Assembly: GCF_030145185.1 (NCBI RefSeq)
Contig: NZ_JAQYWB010000025.1
Coordinates: forward strand, 1 to 64,000
Direction: 5' to 3'
Source: Desulfoluna sp.
GTDB lineage: Bacteria; Desulfobacterota; Desulfobacteria; Desulfobacterales; Desulfolunaceae
DNA: 64,000 nt
Part shown: positions 41,424-50,328 of the stretch, piece after piece
Layout: every line of letters begins with the position of its first letter
Numbering within the stretch: the first letter of the stretch is position 1
Notes under the pieces: generated by a model
Databases searched by the model: none
Told to the model about the DNA's origin: nothing
The model's input: the letters and a program-made list of their open reading frames with translations, nothing else
Made by a program: the position numbers and the translations under genes

Positions 41424-42368
41424 TCACACAACCTCAAGACCACGCTCTATAAAGAGAGTGGACAGCCTCTTCACCTCGGCAGGATCCATAAAATGATGCA
41501 TGAGCTCATCGCGAGCCTGGGAATTGCTGGATCCAAGCCTCAAGGCCTTCTCGTGCCAGAGAGGATTGTAGGCCAGCACCTGCACCCGCCTGCCCCCCCG
41601 ATCCTGCAAAAATTCGGCGATGGCGACGAGGTTCTCCTCGGTGGTTGTAATCCCGGGAATTAAAGGAACCCGGGGCAAAAAGTCCAGCGTGCCGTTCTGG
41701 CTGAGAACCAGAAAGTTCTCCAGGTTTTCGAGAATTCGTGTATTGGTAACCCCGCAATAGCGCCTGTGCGCATCGGGATCCATCAATTTTATGTCGCAGT
41801 AAATCGTATCCACATAAGACAGGAGGGTGGATTCAAAGACAGGCCAGGCGAAGTGCCCGCAGGTTTGAAGAAGGGTGTGGAGGCCCTCGGCTTTGAATCG
41901 CTTTAAAAGCGCCCCACAAAACGTGGGATTAAAGGTCGGCTCTCCCCCGGAGAGGGTCACGCCCCCGCCCGACGCCTCGAAAAAAGGTCGATCCCTCATC
42001 ACCTTCGCCACAACCGCCTCAAGGGCCATCACCTGCCCCACCGGCTCCAGGGCCATCGAGGGACAGACCTCAGTGCATGCCATGCAGAGGCTGCATCGAT
42101 TGCGCTTCGGACCGAATGGATGGCCCGGCACCAAGGCACCGGTTTCGCACACCGCGCTGCATTCACCACAGCCAATGCATTTCCCTGCGTCAAAGGAGAG
42201 CTCCATGGCGCTGCTTATGCTTTCCGGGTTATGGCACCAGACGCAGGAGAGCGGGCACCCTTTAATAAAGACGACCGTCCGAATACCTGGGCCATCCTCC
42301 AAAGAGTTGCCCTTGATCTCCAGAATCAAGGGATCAACTGGAGATGAGACGCCTGTATCAGGGTTCAT
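41424..42368 (-). CDS. Glycyl-radical enzyme activating protein (radical SAM)
   Basis: 314 residues from ATG 42368 (a TTG five codons upstream is possible). Radical SAM motif CPLSCVWCHNPES, a two-cluster ferredoxin insert (CIGCGECSAVC and CSLCMACTEVCP) characteristic of activases for the larger glycyl-radical enzymes, GGVTLSGGEPTFNP, and DIKLMDPDAHRRYCG. It installs the glycyl radical on a partner using SAM and reduced ferredoxin or flavodoxin. No glycyl-radical enzyme is encoded in this window, so it is an orphan here and its target (pyruvate formate-lyase-like, choline/isethionate-lyase-like or other) is unknown. Confidence 0.9.
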   Translation of the reverse strand: MNPDTGVSSPVDPLILEIKGNSLEDGPGIRTVVFIKGCPLSCVWCHNPESISSAMELSFDAGKCIGCGECSAVCETGALVPGHPFGPKRNRCSLCMACTEVCPSMALEPVGQVMALEAVVAKVMRDRPFFEASGGGVTLSGGEPTFNPTFCGALLKRFKAEGLHTLLQTCGHFAWPVFESTLLSYVDTIYCDIKLMDPDAHRRYCGVTNTRILENLENFLVLSQNGTLDFLPRVPLIPGITTTEENLVAIAEFLQDRGGRRVQVLAYNPLWHEKALRLGSSNSQARDELMHHFMDPAEVKRLSTLFIERGLEVV

Positions 42369-42480
42369 GGCGCCCTGCGGCAATCGTCAGAAATTTTTTC
42401 AGGGTCAACGCCTGCTGATTGAGCCTTGGATGACAACATGGATCACCGTAACCGCGTTTGCAAAAAGGGTCAATCCTTAG

Positions 42481-42725
42481 CCCGGATATTTCATGAGAAA
42501 ACGACCACACCAAAACAATAATACGTTATTACAGCATTTTACCAAGAAAAATATAGACATTTCAAAAGTAGAAAATGTAATCCACGATATTCTGTCTGAT
42601 TTTCTCACCCTTCGGGCGAGCCGGGTGCACTCATCTGCCGCGTTATCAGTGCTTTGAGGTAAACCACGACATCGGCAGCTCTGATGCCTTGCATATAAGC
42701 GCACCCGACTCGTGAAATATCCGGG
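42481..42725 (-). mobile_element. 245-bp composite MITE-like element, inverted copy
   Basis: Inverted relative to 2964-3208 and of identical length. Starts CCCGGATATTTCATGAGAAAA and ends CTCGTGAAATATCCGGG. Flanks are TTAG on the left and ATAC on the right, so there is no exact target duplication. It lies 14 bp beyond the TauE/SafE stop codon and about 110 bp upstream of the activase start. Confidence 0.8.
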
Positions 42726-42738
42726 ATACAAGCCATTC

Positions 42739-43632
42739 TTATCTAAAAAATTCAACAATATACTTCCCGGCGGTCCCGAGAAGAACCAGACAAAGCATCC
42801 ATTTCAAAAAACGCTCCGGCACGAATTTCTGGCATCTGGCCCCCAGATAAATCCCCGCGATCCCGCCGATCCCGAAAAGAAGCCCCAGCGTCCAGTCGGG
42901 AGCCACACTCATGGCAGGAAAAAAGGGAGCCATGCCCTGGTAGAAAAACACACCGGTCACAGAGGTGACAAAGGTGCCCATAAGGGTCGCCCCGGCGATG
43001 GTGTAGATGGGAAGCCCATAAAAAGAGACAAAAAAGGGGGCAATGATGGCCCCCCCACCGATACCGTAGATGCCACCGATAATGCCCACGATAAAACTCA
43101 TCAAGGAGATCCCCGGCACCGAAAAGCGATGGGTCTTTCCGCGGAAAGTGTAGGCCATCTCTTTCAAATTCCAGAAGAGGACCTTTGTCTGAAAATCATC
43201 GTCTTCGCCATGGGCCGGAGCCGGGGCCACCTCTTTGCCTCGCACCAGCCCCCGAATCATGCGTCCCCCGATGTACAGGAGCACCAGGCCGACAAATAAC
43301 TTGAAATGGCGTGGATCCGGCAGATACAAGACGCGAACCAGGGCTCCAATGATCACGCCGGGCAAGGTGCCGATCACCACAACCAGGGTCAGGGGCCACA
43401 CCATGCGCCCTTCTTTGACAAAGCGCCAGACCCCGGCAGGAATCGCGACAATATTAAAAAGTTGATTGGTCGCACTGACAGAAGGATGAACGTACCCCAG
43501 CACCGACATTTGAAAAGGGAGCAACAGAAAGGCACCGGAGAGACCGGCCATGGAGGCTATAAAAGAGACACCAAAGGCGACGAGGGGGGGGATCCAGAGA
43601 GCGACTTCAATACCAGCTGTTTCGAACAACAT
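42739..43632 (-). CDS. TauE/SafE-family anion (sulfite/sulfonate) exporter
   Basis: 297 residues from ATG 43632, six bases after AAGGAG. Eight hydrophobic segments in two repeats: the first begins FGVSFIASMAGLSGAFLLLP, the second FIVGIIGGIYGIGGGAIIAP, the conserved TauE signatures. A cytoplasmic loop (PAPAHGEDDDFQTK) separates the halves. Members export sulfite, sulfoacetate or related anions; a specific substrate cannot be assigned. Confidence 0.88.
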   Translation of the reverse strand: MLFETAGIEVALWIPPLVAFGVSFIASMAGLSGAFLLLPFQMSVLGYVHPSVSATNQLFNIVAIPAGVWRFVKEGRMVWPLTLVVVIGTLPGVIIGALVRVLYLPDPRHFKLFVGLVLLYIGGRMIRGLVRGKEVAPAPAHGEDDDFQTKVLFWNLKEMAYTFRGKTHRFSVPGISLMSFIVGIIGGIYGIGGGAIIAPFFVSFYGLPIYTIAGATLMGTFVTSVTGVFFYQGMAPFFPAMSVAPDWTLGLLFGIGGIAGIYLGARCQKFVPERFLKWMLCLVLLGTAGKYIVEFFR

Positions 43633-43688
43633 GGCCATCTCCTTTGCAAAAAGTAAATGCAATGGGTCCTGTGTCGTAAAAAAACTAA

Positions 43689-43835
43689 CCCGGATATTTC
43701 ACGAAGGGTGAGAAAATCGGACAGAAAACCGAAAATAACATTTTGTATTATTCAAAAATCTAATATTCTCGCCGTAACACTCTGTGATAAAACCGTATTT
43801 CTTTTTGCATTGCGGTTTCTCATGAAATGTCCGGG
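43689..43835 (+). mobile_element. 147-bp MITE-like element with CTAA target duplication
   Basis: Starts CCCGGATATTTCACGAAGGGTG (a hybrid of the two left-end types) and ends CATGAAATGTCCGGG. Flanks are CTAA at 43685-43688 and CTAA at 43836-43839, a perfect 4-bp duplication. The internal sequence is the most diverged of the set. It lies in the divergent region between the TauE/SafE gene and the TunR-like gene. Confidence 0.85.
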
Positions 43836-43904
43836 CTAACACGTTTTTTATACTTTACATGTCATACGATGCACGGCTTTTCCATGGATGTCAACCTGAA
43901 TTCC

Positions 43905-43933
43905 TTGGTTTTTAATGCATCTATCGCTATAAT
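43905..43933 (+). promoter_or_regulatory. Strong promoter-like site immediately before the TunR-like gene
   Basis: TTGGTT (43905-43910), 17 bp, then a perfect TATAAT (43928-43933). The expected transcription start (about 43940) coincides with the ATG at 43941, and no ribosome site precedes that ATG. Confidence 0.55.
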
Positions 43934-43940
43934 GCGCTCC

Positions 43941-44987
43941 ATGAAAACACAGACACACGCACCCACCAACCCCTCGTCCATCCTCTCCCCGTCCGAAGCG
44001 AGCCGGTACCTTGACCCCGTGCAGCTGGCCGCCCTGGAAGGGGCCTTCCGGGACTGGGTCAAAACCGCGCGACGCGCCGACACCCGAGAGTCCCGGAAGC
44101 GGATCTTCTGCATTTTTCTGCTGATTCGTTATAGCGGTGCGCGGCTGGGAGAAATTCTGGGCATCGCCTCCCGGGAGCAGCTGGATTTGACCGGCCACAC
44201 CATTCGTGTCGGCAACGATGCCTCGGGTTATCGCGAAGTACAGATCCCTCCCCACGGTTGCCTTGAGATCCAGGAGACCCTGCCTCCCTCTGAAACCGAA
44301 CCCTTCCACGTGGACGCCGGCCATGTCCGGAGAAAATTTTACGAACGGGCCGAGGTCTGCGGCCTGGACAAAGCCATGGGAAGCCCCAACGTGATTCGCC
44401 GATCGCGGGCCGTGGAGCTGCTTCGCAGCAACCTGCCCCTTCCCGTGGTCCAAAAAATGCTCGGTCACAGCACGGCCGGTCTCACCGCCGGCTGGCTTGA
44501 TTTCTCCGATCAGGACATGCGACGCGTGGTGGAACAGGTCACCCAGCGGGAAAGCAACATCAAAACCAGCGCCAGAAACAGTTTTGTGGGCAAGGTCACC
44601 TGCATTCTCGCAGGGGATATCCAGTCTGTGGTCACCCTTGCCACCCTGGGCGGTTACACACTCACGGCCATCATCACCAACGAAAGCGCTGACCGCCTGT
44701 CCTTGCAGCCCGGCACCCTTCTCACCGCCGAGGTCAAGGCTCCCTGGGTGATGATCGCGGCCGGAAGCACCCTGCCTGCCACCAGCTGCGCCAATGCCCT
44801 GAAAGGCACCGTGATCCGCATTCTCAGCGGAAAAAGTACCACGGAGCTGATCCTCTCTCTCTCCGATGGCACCGAGGTGTGCGCCCTGATGACCCGGCCC
44901 AGCGAGGAGGCCCTGGCCCTTGGCAAAGGCGACGAAGCCTGGGCACTGATCGATGCTTTTTCTGTCATTCTCCGCCTTCAGGAATAG
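43941..44987 (+). CDS. TunR-like tungstate/molybdate-responsive regulator (integrase-like + TOBE)
   Basis: 348 residues from ATG 43941. Residues 20-205 have a tyrosine-recombinase-like fold (RYSGARLGEILGI; VVQKMLGHSTAGLTAGWLD), but the catalytic Tyr position reads Trp and the HxxR box is NVIRR, so recombination is unlikely. Two molybdate/tungstate-binding MOP/TOBE domains follow (about 213-275, NSFVGKVTCILAGDIQSVVT; about 285-345, NALKGTVIRILSGKSTTEL). This layout is that of the TunR family described for sulfate reducers, where it controls tungstate transport. No tungstate transporter lies in the window. Leaderless translation is suggested by the promoter position. Confidence 0.82.
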   Translation: MKTQTHAPTNPSSILSPSEASRYLDPVQLAALEGAFRDWVKTARRADTRESRKRIFCIFLLIRYSGARLGEILGIASREQLDLTGHTIRVGNDASGYREVQIPPHGCLEIQETLPPSETEPFHVDAGHVRRKFYERAEVCGLDKAMGSPNVIRRSRAVELLRSNLPLPVVQKMLGHSTAGLTAGWLDFSDQDMRRVVEQVTQRESNIKTSARNSFVGKVTCILAGDIQSVVTLATLGGYTLTAIITNESADRLSLQPGTLLTAEVKAPWVMIAAGSTLPATSCANALKGTVIRILSGKSTTELILSLSDGTEVCALMTRPSEEALALGKGDEAWALIDAFSVILRLQE

Positions 44988-45237
44988 ACGCGGTGCTCGA
45001 AGAATTTTCTAAAGGGGCCATTTCGGCCAGACGTGGCGAAAAGAGAGACCCGATGACCGGAGGGTTAAGGCCGGGACGTGGAGACTGCGGCTGCGCCTTT
45101 CATCAAAAGGGTGAAGCGCCACGCAACATGTGATATAAATACTTTTTTAAACAGAAAAGCAGGCCTCTTCTTAACTAAAAACGCACACGACCGGTTCCCT
45201 CATCCGGTCCCTTGGATTTGACATAATGGAGTGTAAC

Positions 45238-45927
45238 GTGACCCTGAACCCCAAAAAAGAGATCCTCTATGTAGGCGACCCCATGTGCGCCTGGTGTTTC
45301 GGTTTTGCACCGGTCCTTGATGCGCTGATGGATCAGTTTGCAGGCACCGTGCCCTTTCGGTTTATTATGGGAGGACTCCGGGTGGAGGATCCCCTTCTCA
45401 TCACCGAGGCCTTCAAACCGGTGTTACTAAAAAACTGGCGGGGCGTTACCCAAACCACCGGACAGGCCATCAGCACCCATCTGCTTTCCGACGCATCAGA
45501 CTTTCACTACGACTCCAGGCCGGCAAGCCAGGCCTTTGTCGCCGTCAGACGTCTGGACGAAACTCTGGCGCTGCCCTACTACCAAGCTCTTCACCACGCA
45601 TTTTATATGGAAATGAAAGATATCACGCAGCCAGAGATTCTGGGCCATCTGGCCGAAGAGGTGGGGCTGAACCGATCGGTGGTGTTAGATCTCATGACCA
45701 CCGAATCCGTTCGGTTGGAGACCCAGGCCGACTTTGAGCTGGCCGCGGCCTGCAATGCCCAGGCCTTTCCCGCCCTGGTACTCAAAGAGGGAGAGACCGC
45801 CTCCATTCTCAATCAGGGATACAAGCCCCTGAATATACTCCAGAGGCATATCGCCGACTGGATACACGGCACGCTTCGCACCGACGAAATCACTCCGGCG
45901 CTCCTCATTTTCGGGCGAGCCTCGTAA
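45238..45927 (+). CDS. DsbA-family (FrnE-like) thioredoxin-fold protein
   Basis: 229 residues from a GTG at 45238, six bases after TGGAG; an in-frame ATG at 45226 has no ribosome site. Thioredoxin-fold active site GDPMCAWCFGF (CxxC = CAWC) with a helical insert and the cis-Pro segment AQAFPALVL. No signal peptide, so it is a cytoplasmic disulfide oxidoreductase or isomerase like FrnE. The last 15 codons are duplicated downstream (45974-46031). Confidence 0.82.
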   Translation: MTLNPKKEILYVGDPMCAWCFGFAPVLDALMDQFAGTVPFRFIMGGLRVEDPLLITEAFKPVLLKNWRGVTQTTGQAISTHLLSDASDFHYDSRPASQAFVAVRRLDETLALPYYQALHHAFYMEMKDITQPEILGHLAEEVGLNRSVVLDLMTTESVRLETQADFELAAACNAQAFPALVLKEGETASILNQGYKPLNILQRHIADWIHGTLRTDEITPALLIFGRAS

Positions 45928-45935
45928 ACCGGTAA
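45878..45935 (+). repeat. 58-bp direct repeat, copy A (3' end of DsbA-like gene)
   Basis: Matches 45974-46031 at 52 of 58 positions. It codes for the C-terminus TDEITPALLIFGRAS plus the stop and a short tail. Confidence 0.85.
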
Positions 45936-45973
45936 GAACAAATTACGCAGGCAGTTTCTGCCGGTATAAAAAA

Positions 45974-46031
45974 GCACCGACGAAATAACCCCGGCACTCC
46001 TCATTTTCGGGCGCGCCTCGTGACCCGGTAA
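45974..46031 (+). repeat. 58-bp direct repeat, copy B (gene-end fragment)
   Basis: A second, non-coding copy of the DsbA-like 3' end, offset by 96 bp and still readable as TDEITPALLIFGRAS-stop. It indicates a local tandem duplication, a partly deleted gene copy or replacement of a gene end. Confidence 0.85.
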
Positions 46032-46038
46032 AAAACGC

Positions 46039-47178
46039 TCACCCCGTCGACTTCTCCCTGCGTAAAAAGGCCCCGACGATCGCCTCAAACAGGGTGACTC
46101 CCGGCTCAATCAGCGCATCCGGAAAATCATAGTCGGCGTTGTGAAGCTGAGGCCCGTCCCCTGCCCCAAGCCCCACCATCACCCCGGGATAACGCCGGGT
46201 AAACCAGCCGAAATCTTCACTCCAGCGCATGGGTTCGGAGAGAGGGGCCACATCAAGCCCGGCTTTCGTGGCCGCCCCGGCAACCATCGCCGCCATCTCC
46301 CGGTCCACGGGGGTGGCTGGAAACTCATCGCTCAAAACGACCTCGCATCCGACCCCCAAAGACGCTGCTCTCTCGGTCAATGTCTTTTTTATCCGGGTCA
46401 TCCGGTAATCAAGGAAGGCGTCCGCTTCGGCCCGCAGAGTCAACTGCACCCGAGCCTCACCCGGGCTCACACCAAACCCAGGGGTCCCCACCTGCAGATG
46501 GGTGACCGTGGCCATAAAAAAAGGGCCACCCGGCTCTTGCCCCAACAGGGCCTCATCCCCCAGAAGCGCCTGAAGCATCGGCAAGGGAGAGCGTCCGTGT
46601 TCCGGCCAGGCCGCATGACTCGGAGTCCCCGTCAGCCGGATATCCAGGCCCAGGGAGGCACAGGCAAAGAGCCGTTCTGGCACGCAGACCTGCCCCAGGG
46701 GATACCCCGGCAGGTTGTGAAGCGAAAACACCCGGTCCGGCAGAAAGCCCTGAAACCGTGGGTCCTGAATCACGGCATCGGCACCGGTTCCGATCTCCTC
46801 TGCCGGTTGAAAGAGCAGCACCACCCGCCCGGAATCCGGCGGACGAACCGATAGCGCCCCGGCCAACCCGCAGAGGATGGCCATGTGCCCGTCATGCCCG
46901 CAGGCGTGTGAAAAGCCGGTATGATTCGAAGCATAAGAGCGCCCTGTCGCCTCCGTCACGGGCACCCCATCGAGGTCGGCCCGGAAAAGCAGGGTCTCTC
47001 CAGGGGTGGACCCTTCAAAAATCACGGCGAGGCCATGCCCGCCAAGTTCTGTGACCATGCCGTGATGATCACACCCGCTGAGCCATTCGGTCAGAAACGC
47101 GGCTGTTTTTATTTCATGCCCCGAGGGTTCGGGAAGTTGATGCAGATTGTGCCTCAGGCACACCCATGGATCATTCAT
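46039..47178 (-). CDS. M20-family amidohydrolase/peptidase
   Basis: 379 residues from ATG 47178 (GGAG 8 bases upstream). M20D-type carboxypeptidase/amidohydrolase: metal ligands in FSHACGHDGHMAIL, PAEEIGTGA (catalytic Glu pair) and HNADYDFPDAL, with a dimerisation insert (GTPSHAAWPEHG). It hydrolyses N-acyl amino acids or similar amides (hippurate hydrolase-like). The substrate is not determinable. It converges on the DsbA-like gene. Confidence 0.9.
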   Translation of the reverse strand: MNDPWVCLRHNLHQLPEPSGHEIKTAAFLTEWLSGCDHHGMVTELGGHGLAVIFEGSTPGETLLFRADLDGVPVTEATGRSYASNHTGFSHACGHDGHMAILCGLAGALSVRPPDSGRVVLLFQPAEEIGTGADAVIQDPRFQGFLPDRVFSLHNLPGYPLGQVCVPERLFACASLGLDIRLTGTPSHAAWPEHGRSPLPMLQALLGDEALLGQEPGGPFFMATVTHLQVGTPGFGVSPGEARVQLTLRAEADAFLDYRMTRIKKTLTERAASLGVGCEVVLSDEFPATPVDREMAAMVAGAATKAGLDVAPLSEPMRWSEDFGWFTRRYPGVMVGLGAGDGPQLHNADYDFPDALIEPGVTLFEAIVGAFLRREKSTG

Positions 47179-47240
47179 CTTGCGCACTCCACCTTCACGT
47201 ATCACATGCCATCAAGGGACACTCATTATTACCACTAAAA

Positions 47241-47735
47241 TCAGGGCTGCGTTCTCACCGCGCGGACAAAATAAAGATTGGATTTTCTGCTGACATTGAC
47301 ATACCCGACGTAATAAAAATCGATGCGCCAGGCATAGTCTGGGTTGACGTCGTAGGGTGTCGCGGACCAGTACCCCGAGGACGCCGTATCGGGGAAAGCG
47401 CGTGTGTCCACAACGGGGTTGTAACTTAAGTGATGAATAATGGATTCCAGCTCTTTGGACTCGGGCAGGCGCCAGTCATCGTACCCGGCAAGGGTCAACG
47501 CCTTGCAATAGGAAACGGCCTCATCCCAGGTGAGCCCTTTGCCGTCGTTTCCGGTGTACCGCTGCCACATGAGCCCTGTGCTGGAATCACTGACAACCCC
47601 CTGCGCCGCGTCCACTTGAAGCTCTCCGAAGGCTGGGGTCTGGAGCATCACAAGGGCCAGCAACACCCCCAAAACCAGCCCGGAGAATTGCCCCAGCCGT
47701 AACGGTAAACCTCTCGTTCTGCCATTAATCGTCAT
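47241..47735 (-). CDS. Exported DUF1566 (Lcl C-terminal domain-like) protein
   Basis: 164 residues with AAGGAG upstream. Hydrophobic signal/anchor (LVLGVLLALVMLQTPAFG, about 20-38), then a DUF1566 domain: STGLMWQRYTGNDGKGLTWDEA, AGYDDWRLPESKELESI, SSGYWSATPYD and YFVRAVR. The family is related to C-type-lectin-like folds found in surface proteins. Function unknown. Confidence 0.82.
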   Translation of the reverse strand: MTINGRTRGLPLRLGQFSGLVLGVLLALVMLQTPAFGELQVDAAQGVVSDSSTGLMWQRYTGNDGKGLTWDEAVSYCKALTLAGYDDWRLPESKELESIIHHLSYNPVVDTRAFPDTASSGYWSATPYDVNPDYAWRIDFYYVGYVNVSRKSNLYFVRAVRTQP

Positions 47736-47853
47736 CGTTTATCTCCTTGCTGAAGTAATCCAAATAAGGACGCGCAAAAAGTCGAACCGGCTGTGTGGGC
47801 AGAAAGGACCGCCTGTCACCCCATGCTCTGTCATCGATGATCCATTTTTTGTG

Positions 47854-48645
47854 CTATCCGTGTCGAAGGGCCAGCCGCTCCAGCATGTAGGTAAAACCAA
47901 CCCCCAGATAAAACAGAGACTCCGCGTCCACATTGTCAATGGCGGTGCTGTCGTAGAAAACATTCAAGGAAGAATCCAGCCCATCCTGATCGTCCCAGTA
48001 GCAGACCATCATGGGGACCGTGGGGAAAAAACGCAGCACCACGGAAATATCCGATTGAAACTGCGCAGCCACGGCCTTGGCGTCAAACAGATGCACCAGG
48101 TCATCAAACAGACCGGCGCTGGAATCGGCCAGGCGTTTCATATTCACTTCGCATCGGCGATGAAACAAGTTGTACTGTTCACGACCTCCGGGAATATCCC
48201 GATAGGAGATCCACTCCTCTTTTGGCTGGGTCCCCTTTCCACGGAGCACATGATTCAAAAAAGGAACCCCCAGATAAGGATTCACATGGAGATCTGTATG
48301 AAAATGACCGTCATGGCTCACTCCAAAGTCCTTACCCAACACCTTAAGAACCAAGGTGTCCCCGGAAACCCGCCCCCCGATACGCTGGGCGGCCTCGGCA
48401 AAATCGCACGAGGCCATCTCTTCCTTCAGTCTGGAAAAAAAGATATCCCCGTTGTCTCCCGTCTCCCCGGCGCCACAATTAAACAGCGCCTTGGTGGCTT
48501 CATCCACCCGGGGACAGGCCTCAATGGGTTTGGCCCCGGTAAACACGGCGCCAGCAAAGGCGAGACAGCTCTTTTCGCCGCACTCCCGGCAGTTGGATTT
48601 TTCCAGATGCTTAAATATCTCCATGGCATTTTTAGGACGGGACAC
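47854..48645 (-). CDS. DUF3786 protein with N-terminal 4Fe-4S domain
   Basis: 263 residues from a GTG at 48645, six bases after GGAGG. The N-terminus has the four-cysteine Fe-S motif CRECGEKSCLAFAGAVFTG..CP, as in corrinoid Fe-S proteins and RnfB-type domains. A DUF3786 domain follows (FGVSHDGHFHTDLHVNPYLG; WISYRDIPGG; FYDSTAIDNVDAES). Such proteins occur in anaerobes near corrinoid or methyl-transfer genes; the role is unknown. The 310-bp spacer upstream (48646-48955) holds no recognisable feature. Confidence 0.8.
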   Translation of the reverse strand: MSRPKNAMEIFKHLEKSNCRECGEKSCLAFAGAVFTGAKPIEACPRVDEATKALFNCGAGETGDNGDIFFSRLKEEMASCDFAEAAQRIGGRVSGDTLVLKVLGKDFGVSHDGHFHTDLHVNPYLGVPFLNHVLRGKGTQPKEEWISYRDIPGGREQYNLFHRRCEVNMKRLADSSAGLFDDLVHLFDAKAVAAQFQSDISVVLRFFPTVPMMVCYWDDQDGLDSSLNVFYDSTAIDNVDAESLFYLGVGFTYMLERLALRHG

Positions 48646-48955
48646 AGGACACCTCCGGTTTGTGGGTAGGCCGACAAAAAGATTCCGGCTCAAAAGGGGC
48701 GGCCCCAAAAAAGAGACCCCCTTCACTCATAGCCCAAAGGTGCGCAGGATTAAAACAAAAAATGCCCCGGAGTTAAAGTGACCGATTGACAACCCCTGTC
48801 GTTCCCTGGTCCGGCTTGCGATTCACGACTATCGTTTTATGATGCGCTTCAATCACCTGTATGGCAAGGAAGCGCCCTGACACGGTCCCTCTTCCCCTTG
48901 GGTTGAATGAAAGGGGCTCCAGCAAACCGACCCTCCACCCGCCCTCGTCTCCGTC

Positions 48956-49867
48956 TTACAGCCGGTCGTCACGGTTAACGCTGGCCACCGGACAAGAGGA
49001 GCGAAGAACGACCTGCTCCACGGTGCTTCCCATGCCCGCGTCCTCATCCACACGTTTGCCATGGTGGGCCATGACAATCAGATCCCCTTTGTGCTCCCGG
49101 GTAAATTTCAGAATTTCGACAGAAGGTGTCCCTTCCCAGGCATCCACGACGATATTGACGAAATCACCGGCTTTGGACAGGTAGCGCTCCCTGATCTTCT
49201 CCCGGACCTCCTCCAGGCGTTTTTCTACGCTCGACGGATCCTCTAAGGTCCCCGCATCCATCCCTTCAATGTCAAGGGCATGAAAGATAAAGAGCCGGGC
49301 ACCGGTTTCCATGGCGGCTTTCAAGGCAAAGGCAAATGCTGCATCCGACGCCTTGGAGAGATCGGTGCCGAAGATAATATTCTCGAAATACCAGAAACAG
49401 GTGGTGCAGGGTCGGCTGACAATGAGAACCGGCGCTTTGGAGCTCTTGGACACCTTCTGCATGGTATTGCCCACCCCATTTCGAAACCGCAAGGCCCCGG
49501 CTTCATCCATGGGGGTGTGCACTCCCATGACGATCAGATCGCTCTCAAGCGTCCGGGCCATACGCAGAATCTCCGTGGGAGGGACCCCGGATCTTAAGAG
49601 CACGTCACATTCGGAGACTTTCCCCATATGGGGTTTGCAACCCGTCATAATTTCAGCTGAAAGCGACTGTTCGTAATCCACATCGGCGTTCGCGTTCCGG
49701 CCAGGCCGAAAGGCCTTTACTTCGGTACTGAAACCATGGGAGGGGAGCCCGTAAACATGGAGCACTTTTATATCTGCGTCATACTTTCCGGCCAGGTTAA
49801 AGGCGACCTTGGCTGCTTCGTCGCATTCGGGGGATGCCGTGGTGGCAAAGAGGATTTTTTTAAACAT
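48956..49867 (-). CDS. Tandem universal stress protein
   Basis: 303 residues from ATG 49867, with two UspA domains. The first (KKILFATTASPECDEAAKVA) has no clear ATP-binding G-2xG-9xG loop. The second ends LIVMAHHGKRVDEDAGMGSTVEQVVLRSSCPVASV, with the loop G..G.........S recognisable. The first domain's end holds GVHTPMDEAGALRFRNGVGNT. It probably has a nucleotide-binding stress-response role. No operon partner. Confidence 0.85.
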   Translation of the reverse strand: MFKKILFATTASPECDEAAKVAFNLAGKYDADIKVLHVYGLPSHGFSTEVKAFRPGRNANADVDYEQSLSAEIMTGCKPHMGKVSECDVLLRSGVPPTEILRMARTLESDLIVMGVHTPMDEAGALRFRNGVGNTMQKVSKSSKAPVLIVSRPCTTCFWYFENIIFGTDLSKASDAAFAFALKAAMETGARLFIFHALDIEGMDAGTLEDPSSVEKRLEEVREKIRERYLSKAGDFVNIVVDAWEGTPSVEILKFTREHKGDLIVMAHHGKRVDEDAGMGSTVEQVVLRSSCPVASVNRDDRL

Positions 49868-50328
49868 GGATGCCTGCCTGTCTGAAGTATCAATCACATG
49901 ACCCCCGGCGGTTCATCCCCCGGACATCACCTATCGTCTAAAGAGCAGCCCCAGAAACGGCATTTGCCGCACTGAGTTTTGTCCATAAAAAAAAATTGAG
50001 GGCCCACATCGGGGAATCCAGCACATCGAAAAAGGAGCGATCGCAGATCCCATGGGGTATGTCACCCTGGGCGTTGAATCAAAGCGAGCCTTCGATGGTT
50101 ATATCTTCTTTCTCTAAGACAGATAACACGCCCTGACGACGACTTGTCAAGCACTCAGCCCAAGGACCTGTTTCGTCAAGGATCAAAAGGTCTGACCGGC
50201 CCCTTAAAAAAATGGCAGACAGTACGTCCTGAGCATAAAAAAAGGGGCCGTCAAGCCTTTATCTGGCATCAAGCCCCTTCGGAGACAGGATGATGGGCGG
50301 GCAAAGCCCCGCCAATCACCCTTTTTTT
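49868..50328. other. Intergenic region, 460 bp
   Basis: Gene-free spacer between the Usp start and the end of the first Tmc-like operon. It holds the operon terminator at 50236-50281. Nothing else was identified. Confidence 0.5.
50236..50281 (-). terminator. Terminator of the first Tmc-like operon
   Basis: On the minus strand AAGGGGCTTGATGCC ... GGCTTGACGGCCCCTTTTTTTT forms a stem closed by GGGGC/GCCCC and followed by a T-run, 48 bp after the stop codon. Confidence 0.8.

Noticed and set aside
43941-44570. Tyrosine-recombinase-like domain suggesting an integrase and a genomic island
   Set aside because: The catalytic Tyr position reads Trp, the HxxR box is not intact, and two MOP/TOBE domains follow. 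This is the layout of TunR-type regulators, and no attachment repeats were seen.
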